Source of the DNA: Acidobacteriaceae bacterium
GTDB lineage: Bacteria; Acidobacteriota; Terriglobia; Terriglobales; Acidobacteriaceae
Direction of reading: 5' to 3'
DNA: 64,000 nucleotides
Assembly (NCBI GenBank): GCA_030041435.1
Contig: JASHNW010000043.1
Coordinates: forward strand, 1-64,000
Shown here: in pieces, positions 43,221-52,800 of the stretch
Layout of the letters: the number at the start of each line of letters is the position of its first letter
How positions within the stretch are numbered: the stretch's first letter is position 1
Translations under genes and position numbers: made by a program
The notes under the pieces: model-generated
The model's input: the letters and a program-made list of their open reading frames with translations, nothing else
Databases searched by the model: none
What the model was told of the DNA's origin: nothing

Positions 43221-44081
43221 ATGATTCGTCTATTCGCGGTCGTCATGGTCAGCAGCATGGCCATGGCCCAGTCGTCCCTCCCGGCCCATTTGCCCGATGA
43301 AGACGCGATCCCAGCGCCCGCTGTCGCTCCCGCCTCTGCGGCTCTTCCCGCCCCGCCTGCCGGCAAAAGCACTGTCATCGGCGGCCAGATCCGCAATGTG
43401 AATCCGGTGCTCGACCAGTTGACTCTCAAGGTCTTCGGGGGAAGCCAGACCATGAAGATCTTCTTCGACGTACGCACTCAGGTGTATCGCGACGGCAGCA
43501 GGATCTCCGTGCTCGACCTCCGCCCCGACGAGCACGCTTCCATTGAGACCACGCTCGACGGCGACCGCGTCTTCGCCCTTCGCATTCATATGCTGTCGCG
43601 GCTGCCCCAGGGCGAATGCCAGGGGCAGGTGCTCAGCTTCGATCCCGGTACCGGCCGTCTCACCCTGAATGCTGCGCTCACCCGCGAATCCATTCGCCTG
43701 CTCGTGCCTCCGGGCACGCCCATCGTGCGCGTCGGCCAAAAGTCATTCTCCAGCGGGCCGGGTGGCCTCGGCGACCTGACTCGCGGCTCCCTCGTCGATG
43801 TGAAATTCCAGCCCGGTCGCAACGGGCAAGGGGTTGCCACGCACATCGACGTTGTCGCAACCTCCGGTTCCACCTTTGTCTTTACAGGCAATATCTCCGT
43901 TCTCGATGAACACGCTGAACTGCTCGAAATCGTTGACCCCGCCGACAACCAGAGCTATCGCTTCTTCTTTAACGCGTCGCTGTTTCCCGTTACTCCTCAG
44001 CTGCACGAAGGCTCAGCGGTGAAAGTCACCGCAAACTACGATGGAACGAAGTATCTGGTCAGCGAGATTACGATGGAATGA
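43221..44081 (+). CDS. Exported protein of unknown function, coupled to a multicopper oxidase
   Basis: A 286-residue protein with a short signal peptide (MIRLFAVVMVSSMAMAQ) and beta-rich repeats of one theme: GGQIRNVNPVLDQLTLKVFG, GQVLSFDPGTGRLTLNAALT and GNISVLDEHAELLEIVDPAD, each a short strand pair ending in D/N-x-x-x-x-L. That suggests three copies of a small OB- or S1-like barrel of the DUF5666 type. The gene ends TGA and the next ATG follows with no gap, so the two are translated together. It may bind metal or assist the oxidase. The long in-frame upstream extension to 42861 is antisense to the TPR gene and is rejected. Confidence 0.7.
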   Translation: MIRLFAVVMVSSMAMAQSSLPAHLPDEDAIPAPAVAPASAALPAPPAGKSTVIGGQIRNVNPVLDQLTLKVFGGSQTMKIFFDVRTQVYRDGSRISVLDLRPDEHASIETTLDGDRVFALRIHMLSRLPQGECQGQVLSFDPGTGRLTLNAALTRESIRLLVPPGTPIVRVGQKSFSSGPGGLGDLTRGSLVDVKFQPGRNGQGVATHIDVVATSGSTFVFTGNISVLDEHAELLEIVDPADNQSYRFFFNASLFPVTPQLHEGSAVKVTANYDGTKYLVSEITME

Positions 44082-45776
44082 ATGGGAGCAGGCAACCGGC
44101 GGGATTTTCTTAAACTCATTGCAGCCTCCGCGCCGTCGCTGGCCCTCGCCCCGCCCAGGGCATGGGGCTCCCTGGCCCCCAGCCACTGGCGTACACCCGC
44201 GACCATCGAGCGTTACGTCGACCCGCTCCCGATTCTCCGCCCCTTGCCGCCCATCGAAACGCGCGGCAAGACCGTCCGTTATCGCGTCCGCATGGTGGAA
44301 TTCGAGAAGCAACTGCACGCGCAGCTCCCGCCCACCAGGCTGTGGGGCTATGAGGGGCAGTATCCTGGTCCGGTCCTCGAGGCGCGCCGGGGCACGCCGG
44401 TCGAAGTAGAGTGGAAAAACGATCTGCCGCTGCGACATATTTTCCCCATCGATCCGAATATCCACGGCGCCATGCCCCCTGCGCCCCAGGTAAGGACCGT
44501 TCCCCATCTGCACGGTTCGCGCACCCCATCGGATAGCGACGGCCTGCCGGAAAAGTGGTTCACGCCGGGGCAATCCTCGCTCTACCGCTATCCAAACCAG
44601 CAGCAGGCTGCGACCCTCTGGTATCACGACCACGCCCTCGGCATTACCCGCCTCAATGTCTACGCCGGCCTTTCCGGCTTTTACCTGTTGCGCGATGAGC
44701 AGGAACTGGACATGAACCTGCCCTCCGGCCCATACGAGATTCCCCTGCTGCTGCAGGATCGAACGCTCGATTCCGAGGGCCGGCTTCTCTACGCGCCCAC
44801 CAACGAAGACGGGACAACGGCGCCGCAGGGGGTTTGGGCCCCGGAGTTCTTCGGGGAACTCCCCGTCGTCAACGGAGCAATCTATCCCTTCCTGGAAGTG
44901 GAACCGCGCCGTTACCGGCTGCGCGTTCTCAATGGCGCAAATTCGCGCTTCTTCAGCCTCTATCTGAACCTGGCGCAGCGGCCAACCGACATTCCGTCGA
45001 TCGTGACCTTCCATCAGATCGGCAGCGACGGCGGATTGCTGGCGAGCCCGGCAGAGATCGACAGGCTTCTGCTCGGTCCGGCGGAACGCGCCGACCTCCT
45101 CGTGGACTTCTCCGCGCTCGAAGGCAAAATCGTAACCCTCTCCAACAATGCATCGTCACCATATCCGGGATGGGCCATGCTCGTCCAGCAGCATCCTCCG
45201 CTCAGCGAGCTCATGCAGTTTCGGGTTACGCTGCCGCTCTCCCGCATGGGCAAGTCTTTCAGCCTGCCGTCTCCCGTTTCTGTCCCGCGCTTCGATCCCT
45301 CGCAATCCGTCGCCACGCGCGACTTCGTTCTGACTGAGCGCATGGACGCGCAGGGCAAGTCCCTGGGCGTGCGCATCAACAACAAGGACTACGACGATCC
45401 TCTGACCGAGCTGCCCAGGCTGGACTCGCTCGAAAAATGGCGGTTCATCAATATGACCGACGATGCCCACCCCATGCATGTGCACCTGGTTCAGTTTCAG
45501 ATCCTGGAGCGCCGGGGATTCGACACCGGCGCCTTCGTCCAGGGCAGGCTGCAATTCGTCGGAGCCCCCCGTCCTCCTGCGCCCAGTGAATCCGGATGGA
45601 AAGACACAGCCGTCGTCAACCCCGCGGACGTCCTCACCATTCTGGTTCGTTTCGAAGGCTACACCGGCCGCTATGTCTATCACTGCCACATGCTGGAGCA
45701 TGAAGACAACGACATGATGCGGCCTTATGAAGTCGTCTCCGCCGCGCAGGAACAACCGCACGCCGCGGGCGCATAG
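44082..45776 (+). CDS. Tat-exported multicopper oxidase (bilirubin oxidase/CotA-like)
   Basis: A 564-residue three-domain cupredoxin oxidase. The Tat signal is NRRDFLKLIAAS (twin Arg at 6-7). Copper ligands are all present: HLHG at 142-145, YHDHALG at 181-187, HPMHVHLVQF at 463-472 and HCHMLEHEDNDMM at 534-546, where the last His-Cys-His and Met complete the type-1 site. The likely role is oxidation of phenols, Cu(I) or Mn(II) in the periplasm. It starts directly after the stop of the exported protein before it. No copper regulator or CopB-like gene is adjacent. Confidence 0.92.
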   Translation: MGAGNRRDFLKLIAASAPSLALAPPRAWGSLAPSHWRTPATIERYVDPLPILRPLPPIETRGKTVRYRVRMVEFEKQLHAQLPPTRLWGYEGQYPGPVLEARRGTPVEVEWKNDLPLRHIFPIDPNIHGAMPPAPQVRTVPHLHGSRTPSDSDGLPEKWFTPGQSSLYRYPNQQQAATLWYHDHALGITRLNVYAGLSGFYLLRDEQELDMNLPSGPYEIPLLLQDRTLDSEGRLLYAPTNEDGTTAPQGVWAPEFFGELPVVNGAIYPFLEVEPRRYRLRVLNGANSRFFSLYLNLAQRPTDIPSIVTFHQIGSDGGLLASPAEIDRLLLGPAERADLLVDFSALEGKIVTLSNNASSPYPGWAMLVQQHPPLSELMQFRVTLPLSRMGKSFSLPSPVSVPRFDPSQSVATRDFVLTERMDAQGKSLGVRINNKDYDDPLTELPRLDSLEKWRFINMTDDAHPMHVHLVQFQILERRGFDTGAFVQGRLQFVGAPRPPAPSESGWKDTAVVNPADVLTILVRFEGYTGRYVYHCHMLEHEDNDMMRPYEVVSAAQEQPHAAGA

Positions 45777-45801
45777 CCGCGCTCCACGCTCCCGGCCGGC
45801 C

Positions 45802-48258
45802 TCATGGCGCAAAGCTCGTGGGAGTACACGGATCGTAGCCCAGCGAGCTCGCCGAGACCGGCGTAGGCGGCGTTGGTGGCGTTGCCCACGGCACGTTCGT
45901 GAAATCGAAGAAGTCGAGCAGGTTGGGTTGTGCCGCGTCGCGAGCCGTCAAATGCGTGCTCGACCCGATGAAGCGGTTCTCCACGAACTTGATCACCGCC
46001 GTGTGATCCATCGGAATGTGCGAGACATAGTGCTCTCGCGTAAACGGCGAAATAACGATGTTCGGCAGCCGGAATCCCAGCTGCGCGCTGAAGCCGTCGA
46101 CGGCCGGGGCGTCGCTCGAATTCGCTCCCGGATCCTCCGGCCTCAGGTCGCAGTGCAGCGTCGGCGTGCCGTTCGGCGGCAGGCAGGGGTTGTAACTGTC
46201 CGCGTTCACCGCGATCGTTGAGATGTCCGGGATGCTGGACACGGACTCGCTGCCGACCATCGCATCCGTGTTGGCATTCGAATGGTCGGGCACCGGCGGC
46301 ACATGATCGTACGGGCCTCCTCCTTCGTCGTAGGAGAGGAAGAACACCGAATCTTTCCACTCCGAACTCGACATCAGCGCATTCACGATTTGCGCCACTT
46401 CTGCCTGCCCCGCCAATATTGACTGTCCTGAGCCAGGATGCTCGTCATTGTTGCCGTAACCCGCTTCAATAAAGACGAAGCTCGGCAGCGTGCCGTTCGT
46501 CAGATCTGTATAGTACTGCGACAGCGGCGCGATGTGATTCGGATCGATGCAGAAGGAGTTCGTCGTATCCCCGACCACACTCGACGGCTGAGTGGGAGCC
46601 TTGCAGGCAGCGCCGGACGGGTTCTCATAGAGATACTGCACGGAGTAAGTAAAGTAATCGAAGTCAGTCGCGGGAAATTTGGCGTTCGAGCCGCCGCTGC
46701 AATCGTCTTCGTCCAGGCAGTCTCCCTGGGTAACGGTGTAATAGATCTTCCACGACACATTCGCCGCATCGAGCTCCTGGAAGATCGTCGGGATGTCGAG
46801 CTGCGGGAGATTGTCGTCGGCGCCCGGATCGAACACCAGACCCTGCGTCGTGCCTCCCGTAAAGGTCGCGATGCGATTCGGAATGCTCTTGCTCGACACC
46901 GGCGAGAACCAGCGGTCCGAAACCGCAAACTGCGACGCCATGTAGTAGTAGTAGTTCAGGAATCCCTGATCGTAGTAACCCATGGCGCGCTGGCCGGTCA
47001 TATCTGTGAAGTCGCCGGAACATGTGCCGGAGCTGGCGCAGTCTTTGGCGTAATTCTCAGCCGTGTGCACAAAGCCATCCATCAGAATCGGGCGCGTGGT
47101 GCTGAAATCGTATCGGCTCACCTGGCCGTAACTTTCCAGCCACGACGAGGTTTCATCGTCGATGCAGGTGCTGGTGAATTTGAAGAGCGGAAAACTGGTG
47201 CCTTCGTCGTCCTCGTTGCTGATCGTGTTTAGTTTGTCGTCGATGCCGTCCACCGCATAGGTCTTCCCGTCGGCGCCCACAGTCCAGCCGTTCGCCTGGC
47301 GGTACGGATTCAGCATCCCAAAGTAGTTGTCGAAGGTGTGGTTCTCCTGCAGCATGAAGACTATGTGGTCGATCGAGGTCAGCCCCGCAGCGCCCACAGT
47401 CACTGTCACCGATGCTGTGACCGACCCTCCCGGCCCCGTGGCCGTTGCCGTGTAAGTAGTCGTCGACGTCGGGCTCACGCTCTGTGTTCCGCCCGTCGCC
47501 TGCAGGCTGTAGCTGCTGCCGTCGCTGCCCGCCACCGTTACCGTGGTCGCGTTGGTCGCGGTCACCGTCAGCGTAGACGAATTCCCGGATGTGATCGACG
47601 TGGGGTTTGCCGTGATGCTGACGGTTGGTGCCGTAGCTGTGCTCCCTACCGTCACCGTCGCCGTGGCCGTGGCGCTGCCTCCCGCGCCGGTGGCCGTTGC
47701 CGTATAGGTCGTGGTCGCCGGGGGAGTCACCGTTTGTGTTCCGCCGTTCGGCTGCATCGTGTAACTGCTCCCGTCGCTTCCCGTCACCGTCACCTGGGTC
47801 GCATTGGTCGCGGTAACGGTCAGAACTGAAGACGCGCCCGCGGCGATCGACGTCGGATTTGCGGTAACAGTCACGGTCGGCGCTGCTGAACCGCTGACGG
47901 TAACCGTAGCAGTCGCAGTAGCCTTCCCACCTGCGCCGGTCGCCGTCGCCGTGTACGTGGTCGTTGCGCTGGGTGTGACTGTCTGCAAGCCTCCGTTGGC
48001 CGAGAAACTGTAGCTGCTGCCGTCGGACCCCGTCACCGTAACGCTGCTCGCATGCGCTGCATTCACCGTCAGCGTCACCGACGCGCCCGCCGCGACCGTC
48101 GCTGGGCTTGCGTTGATCGTCACCGTCGGAGCCGACACCGGAGTGTCGCCGGAGATCATCCCGCATCCGCTCACAAGCAGGAGGGACGCCCAGCCAAAAA
48201 CAATTGCTGCCGCCGTTATTTCGCGGAAGAGGAGCCTGGAAGCGCGCAATGTTGCCAC
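45802..48258 (-). CDS. Lipoprotein phosphoesterase (acid phosphatase/phospholipase C family) with three Ig-like repeats
   Basis: An 818-residue surface protein. A GTG at 48258 with AGGAGAAGACG upstream starts a lipoprotein signal whose lipobox is VSGC at 29-32. Residues 43-288 are three tandem Ig-like repeats. The rest is the phosphoesterase family of phospholipase C/acid phosphatase: IDHIVFMLQENHTFDNYFGM, then GYYDQGFLNYYYYMASQFAV, DRWFSPVSSKSIPNRIATFT and FLSYDEGGGPYDHVPPVP. The conserved Glu/Asn and the late DEGG..DH metal site are present. The frame is open to 48651, but the lipobox decides the start. It is 118 bases downstream of the glycosyltransferase gene; a TGTCA/TGACA-bounded hairpin (48276-48309) lies between. 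Confidence 0.85.
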   Translation of the reverse strand: MATLRASRLLFREITAAAIVFGWASLLLVSGCGMISGDTPVSAPTVTINASPATVAAGASVTLTVNAAHASSVTVTGSDGSSYSFSANGGLQTVTPSATTTYTATATGAGGKATATATVTVSGSAAPTVTVTANPTSIAAGASSVLTVTATNATQVTVTGSDGSSYTMQPNGGTQTVTPPATTTYTATATGAGGSATATATVTVGSTATAPTVSITANPTSITSGNSSTLTVTATNATTVTVAGSDGSSYSLQATGGTQSVSPTSTTTYTATATGPGGSVTASVTVTVGAAGLTSIDHIVFMLQENHTFDNYFGMLNPYRQANGWTVGADGKTYAVDGIDDKLNTISNEDDEGTSFPLFKFTSTCIDDETSSWLESYGQVSRYDFSTTRPILMDGFVHTAENYAKDCASSGTCSGDFTDMTGQRAMGYYDQGFLNYYYYMASQFAVSDRWFSPVSSKSIPNRIATFTGGTTQGLVFDPGADDNLPQLDIPTIFQELDAANVSWKIYYTVTQGDCLDEDDCSGGSNAKFPATDFDYFTYSVQYLYENPSGAACKAPTQPSSVVGDTTNSFCIDPNHIAPLSQYYTDLTNGTLPSFVFIEAGYGNNDEHPGSGQSILAGQAEVAQIVNALMSSSEWKDSVFFLSYDEGGGPYDHVPPVPDHSNANTDAMVGSESVSSIPDISTIAVNADSYNPCLPPNGTPTLHCDLRPEDPGANSSDAPAVDGFSAQLGFRLPNIVISPFTREHYVSHIPMDHTAVIKFVENRFIGSSTHLTARDAAQPNLLDFFDFTNVPWATPPTPPTPVSASSLGYDPCTPTSFAP
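47393..48132 (-). repeat. Three tandem Ig-like repeats in the phosphoesterase gene
   Basis: Three units of about 82 residues, each running from APTV..I.A.P..I..G through VTGSDGSSY to TTTYTATATG.GG. Units one and two are most alike. They probably hold the enzyme away from the membrane or bind surface glycans. Confidence 0.8.
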
Positions 48259-48376
48259 CGTCTTCTCCTGCCGAGTGTCACTCGCTTGCTTGCGAGCGGC
48301 TCGATGACAGTCGCACGCTTGGACGCCTAAATCGGGATAGAGAGTTGTACCGTGCGATCCTCGGCATCCTGGTTCT

Positions 48377-49804
48377 CTAGCCTGCGTCGGCGTAACCATC
48401 GCTTTCCGCAGAGTTGATCGCTCCACGAGCCTTACCGGTCGGCTCCGCCCTCGGCGCCTCCAACGTCTCCAGCGATCCGTCGCTTGCCTCGCTCTTCGGC
48501 AGCAGATCCACATCCACCGACCAGTCGCCGGGAGACCTGCCCAGACGTGTCGCCCAGGCGCGCATCCACTGCCGCCGCCGGCCCCTCCGCGCCTTGTCGA
48601 TCGTCCGCTTGCATTGGCGCAGTTCGAACCAGCGCAGATAGCTGCGCACAACCGTTGCCATCGTCATCTGGATGCCGGCTTCGTAGTTGTGCTGCGACAT
48701 CTGCCGCTGCAGTCCCGGTGACTGCAGGATCGCCACCAGCTTCTCGGCCAGGTCCGCAGCGTTGCCCGTCTTGTAAAAGCTGATGGCCATATCGTCGTCC
48801 ACCGCCATGCAGCGAAAATCCGGAATGTCGGCGCACACGATGGGTACGCCGTGTTCGCACGCCTGATGAGCCGGACCGCTGGATCCGGTCGACGAATCGT
48901 AGGGCATCACCAGCAGCGCACTGGTGCGGAACAACTCCGCAACATCCTTGTTCGGCACATAACCCAGGAACCTGATGGGCAGATGCGCCGGCTGCGCATC
49001 TCGAACCGACTCCCAGTATCCCGGCGCCATCGGATGATTGCCGCCTCCCACAATCAGCTGCGCATTCGGCACCTGCTGCAGAACCGACGGAAACGCCTCC
49101 ATCAGCGTCTCCAGCCGCTTATACGTCCCCCAGTGTCCGAATGCGAGAATGCGCAGATCCGGATTGCACCGCTGGCTGAAATCAGGCGGCCGCGAAATCG
49201 TCGTGAACGTTCCGTGCGTCCCCACCAAAATATTTTCCGCGGAGTATTTCCGCATCAGCGTTCTGCGGTAATTCGACAGCAGCACCGACACCGAATCCGC
49301 CTTCAGCAGCGCCCACGTCGCCACGTCTGTGCCTATCCGGTAAACCTTCTCCCGCCGCACTCCCGACTTACCCAGGTCCACGTGTTCCACAATGTGGTGC
49401 AGCGTTATGTGCGTATAGAATCCGGCCGCTCGCGTCAGCGCCGGCGCCGACAAGCCGGCGAAGGCTGCGAATGGATTTTCAGGCGTCCCGAAGCTGGAAA
49501 ATACCAGGTTGAACCACACCACATCCGGTTGCAGCCGCCGAATCGTCTTCAGCAGCCGTACCGGCGTTCCCAAACTTCCGAATCTCCAGCACCGGATCAC
49601 ATGGAAATCCGGCAGTTCCTCGCCACCCTGCCGATGCGTCGACTCGCCGCTTTCGTCTTCTCGACCCTCGCCCTCCGGCAGTTCGTCCGCCAGCACGATC
49701 AGCTCAACGTCCTTATGCCGCTGGATTTCGCGCGCAATGTGGAACGAGTACTCATTCAGCTGTCTCTTGCTGGGAGGAAATGCCGCCACGAAGCAGATCT
49801 TCAT
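48377..49804 (-). CDS. Glycosyltransferase, family-4 type (GT-B fold)
   Basis: A 475-residue GT-B enzyme. The N-terminal half starts KICFVAAFPPSKRQLNEYSF; the C-terminal half has the GT4 marks: ILAFGHWGTYKRLETLMEAF, AQLIVGGGN, IRFLGYVPNKDVAELFRTSA and the donor-binding GSSGPAHQACEHGVPIVCAD, in which the usual second Glu appears as CEHG. It probably adds a sugar to an exported polysaccharide. The ATG at 49804 is preferred over 49819. It overlaps or abuts the stop of the large TPR/barrel gene (49816) on the same strand, so they form one operon. Confidence 0.88.
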   Translation of the reverse strand: MKICFVAAFPPSKRQLNEYSFHIAREIQRHKDVELIVLADELPEGEGREDESGESTHRQGGEELPDFHVIRCWRFGSLGTPVRLLKTIRRLQPDVVWFNLVFSSFGTPENPFAAFAGLSAPALTRAAGFYTHITLHHIVEHVDLGKSGVRREKVYRIGTDVATWALLKADSVSVLLSNYRRTLMRKYSAENILVGTHGTFTTISRPPDFSQRCNPDLRILAFGHWGTYKRLETLMEAFPSVLQQVPNAQLIVGGGNHPMAPGYWESVRDAQPAHLPIRFLGYVPNKDVAELFRTSALLVMPYDSSTGSSGPAHQACEHGVPIVCADIPDFRCMAVDDDMAISFYKTGNAADLAEKLVAILQSPGLQRQMSQHNYEAGIQMTMATVVRSYLRWFELRQCKRTIDKARRGRRRQWMRAWATRLGRSPGDWSVDVDLLPKSEASDGSLETLEAPRAEPTGKARGAINSAESDGYADAG

Positions 49805-49815
49805 CAGCCCTCGCC

Positions 49816-52800
49816 TCAAAATAAGTTGATGCTCACATAGGGGCGAAACTGCTGGTTTGCCCCATGCGTGAAGTTGGGAAACGTCTCTTCCTGAATCCCT
49901 CCCGAAAACCGAATGGGAAACTTCAGGTGGACCTCTCCCGTTTCCTCGTTGTACGTGCGCCCCAGGGGTCGCATGTAAGAAACCGAAAGCCCGTTCTCGG
50001 TCATGTCGTAAATGTGGAACCCCCTCGTGTCGTCATAAGCGCTCGTTGCCTCAATTGCCCAGTTGCGGCTCGGAGAATATTCAAGCGTCGCCGCCGGCCG
50101 CAGCGCCTGCGAAATCGCCGAATGCAGCGGTGAGAACGGCACGATCCGCCACGACCGCAGGTCTTCCGCGATCGCCTGCACATTCAGATGCGTCGAGAAC
50201 CTCCTCGAAAGCCCGATGTACGACGACGTGAAGTAGTTTTCGCTGAACCCCAGCACCTGCGAAGGGAATTGCTGATCGGTCCGTCCCCATCCCGTCACCA
50301 GAGCCGTCCTTCCCCACGGCGCGCCCACGCGGAAGTCGAATGCTCCCGTTAGTGTCTGCGACGAGATGGGGGCTTCTGTGAACGGACCCGACTCCCGGAT
50401 GAAGTAACCATCGGCGGATACCGCGTTGCAGAAGGAACTCGTTGTCACATAAGTGAAAACCCGGAACAGATTCTGATCCATCTGCACCGGCGACAACGAG
50501 TCGCGCCGGATCGTTTCCTGCACCCCGCTGTTCACCGTCACCACGTTCGAGCCCACTCGTATCGACGGAGCCACGCCGAAGTTGAACGACGTATCTGTGG
50601 TGTCGCGGTTCACAATGGAATGCAGCGCCGGCACCGATATCTGTCCGCGCGCATTCCGCAGCTCGAAAAATCCCCCCGCGTTCGGCAGCATTCCCAGATG
50701 CAGATGGTAAGCGGTGGTCCAGTTGGTCTCGATCGACGAGCGCGGCGGCGGCAGCTGCGCTGCGTCGCTCGGCGGCACCGGTCCGGTCGAGCTGAACAGC
50801 TTGGAGTCCAGAACGTACACCGTGCTGTCCTCGAAGATCGAGTGCACCAGCAGGTTCGACAGCACGCTCAGCTGAGGAGTGATTTCGTACCCCTCGCTGG
50901 CGCCCGCATTCAGCATCGCCTGCTCCGCCGTCTGGTCTTCGCCCGTCGCGCTGGCCGCCTGGGCAAACGCCGAGAGTGCCTGCGTGCCGCGGTGTTCCTG
51001 CTCGTAGACATTGGCTTCGGCCAGCAGATACTGGTAGTCCTGACGGCTCCCGTCGCTCTGGCTCACCGCCGCCAGCTCAGCCGCCGCGCGCGTCGTATCT
51101 CCCAGTGCCAGATAGTCGTTCGCCAGGCTCACCCGCACCTCGATATCCGAAGCGCCTGCCGCCTTCGCCCGCTCCAGATAGGTTTCCGATAGCTGATATT
51201 CGTGCATCTGCTCGAGCACGCTGGCCGCCGCGATGTACTGCTCCCCGCTGATGGGAGGCGTCATGTGCGCATCCGCTTCCATCTGCGCCAGCGCGATCTG
51301 CCGCTGCGCATCGGCATCGTGACCCTGCTGCGCCATTAGCTGCGCAACCGCCAGCCGCACACCCACCCGGTTCGCATGCGGCACCACCAGCGCCCTGCTG
51401 AATCGCTCCATGGCCCCATTCTGGTCGCCGAGTGTGCTGAGCGCCTCGCCCGTGGAAATGTAGATGTCGCTGATCGGCGAGCCCGCACCGGTGGAGGGGT
51501 CATCCTCCGTCGCCGGCATTCTGCTGGCATATTCCTCCGCAAGCTGCACATTGCGCATAGTCTGCTGCCGGTCGTCCAGACCCGCATAGGCGCGTGCCGC
51601 CAAAGCATAAATCGCCGCGTTGTCCGGCAGATACTTCTCTGCCGTATCCAGTTGCGCCACGGCGTCGTGATACCGCCGCTCCGCAAAATACACGTTGCCC
51701 AGACCCATGTAGAGCGTCCCGTCGTCCGGGGTGAACTTCAGCGCGGCCTTATATTCCGTGCCGGCTTTGGTCAGCAGCCCCTCGCGCCCGTAGGCCGTCG
51801 CCCGGATGGTGTGGTACAGCTTCGAGTCGCCCAGCTCATCCTCCGACAGCTGCGACTGCCTCACCGCTTCATCGTTGCGATTCAGCGCCAGATCAGAAAA
51901 GGCAAGCCCCAGATGGGCCTGTCCGTTTTTGGGCTCGCGCTCGATCGCCTGCTCGAAGTCGCTGGCCGCCTCAGCGGGGTCGCGCAAATCGTTGCGCACG
52001 AAGCCGCGGTTCACATACGCCGTCGCGACCGTCGGATCGCGATTCAGCGCTTCCGTAAACGCCTGCTCCGCCTGCTCCTGCTCGCCATCGTGCTTGTACA
52101 CGTACCCCGCCAGCAGCGGAATGTCCGGCTCCTTCGCGAGAATATTCATGTACTTCTTCGTCAAATCGCTCAGTTCTCCGTATTTCTCCTCGTTCAGCAG
52201 GTCGTAGCCGAGATAGACCACAACATCGCGGTCTCGTGGCAGATCTTTGATCGCTTCTTCGCCCAGCTGTGCAGATCGCTGCGTATCTCCCTTGAAGTAG
52301 AAATATCGCTCCTCCTGTGCCAGCAGCAGCGGAGTCGTCTCCATGTTGTCGCTCACGCGATGCAGCCACGTATCCGCCAGCGTAAGGTCATGGCCCTCGA
52401 TCGCCGCGTTCATCCCACCCGCCACGATCAGCGCATTCTTCGGGGCCACCGCGTAGCCCCTTTCGTAATAAACCTGTGCCTTTTTGTATTCGTGTCCGGC
52501 GGTATAGATGTCGCCCAGAGCAAGATACGGTACGTACAGCGATGGATAATCCCGCAACAGCGCCTCGAAATATTTCTCCGCATCCTGGTCGTCGCCCGCC
52601 GCGCGCGACGCATATCCCATCGAAGTCAGCGCGTAGCGGTTGCGCGGATCCGTCGCCAGAATCTTCCCGTAGATGGCGATCGCGTCGTTGGTCCGCCCCA
52701 GCTTCATCAGCACGTCGCCGTCCAGTTGCAGGCTGTTGGGGTCGTGCGCATTCAGGGCCAGCGACGCGTTCATGTCGTTCAGAGCGGCGTCCTCTTCCCC

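Noticed and set aside
48276-48309. PHO box before the phosphoesterase gene
   Set aside because: Only one CTGTCAT-like half-site is present, without the second copy at 11-base spacing.
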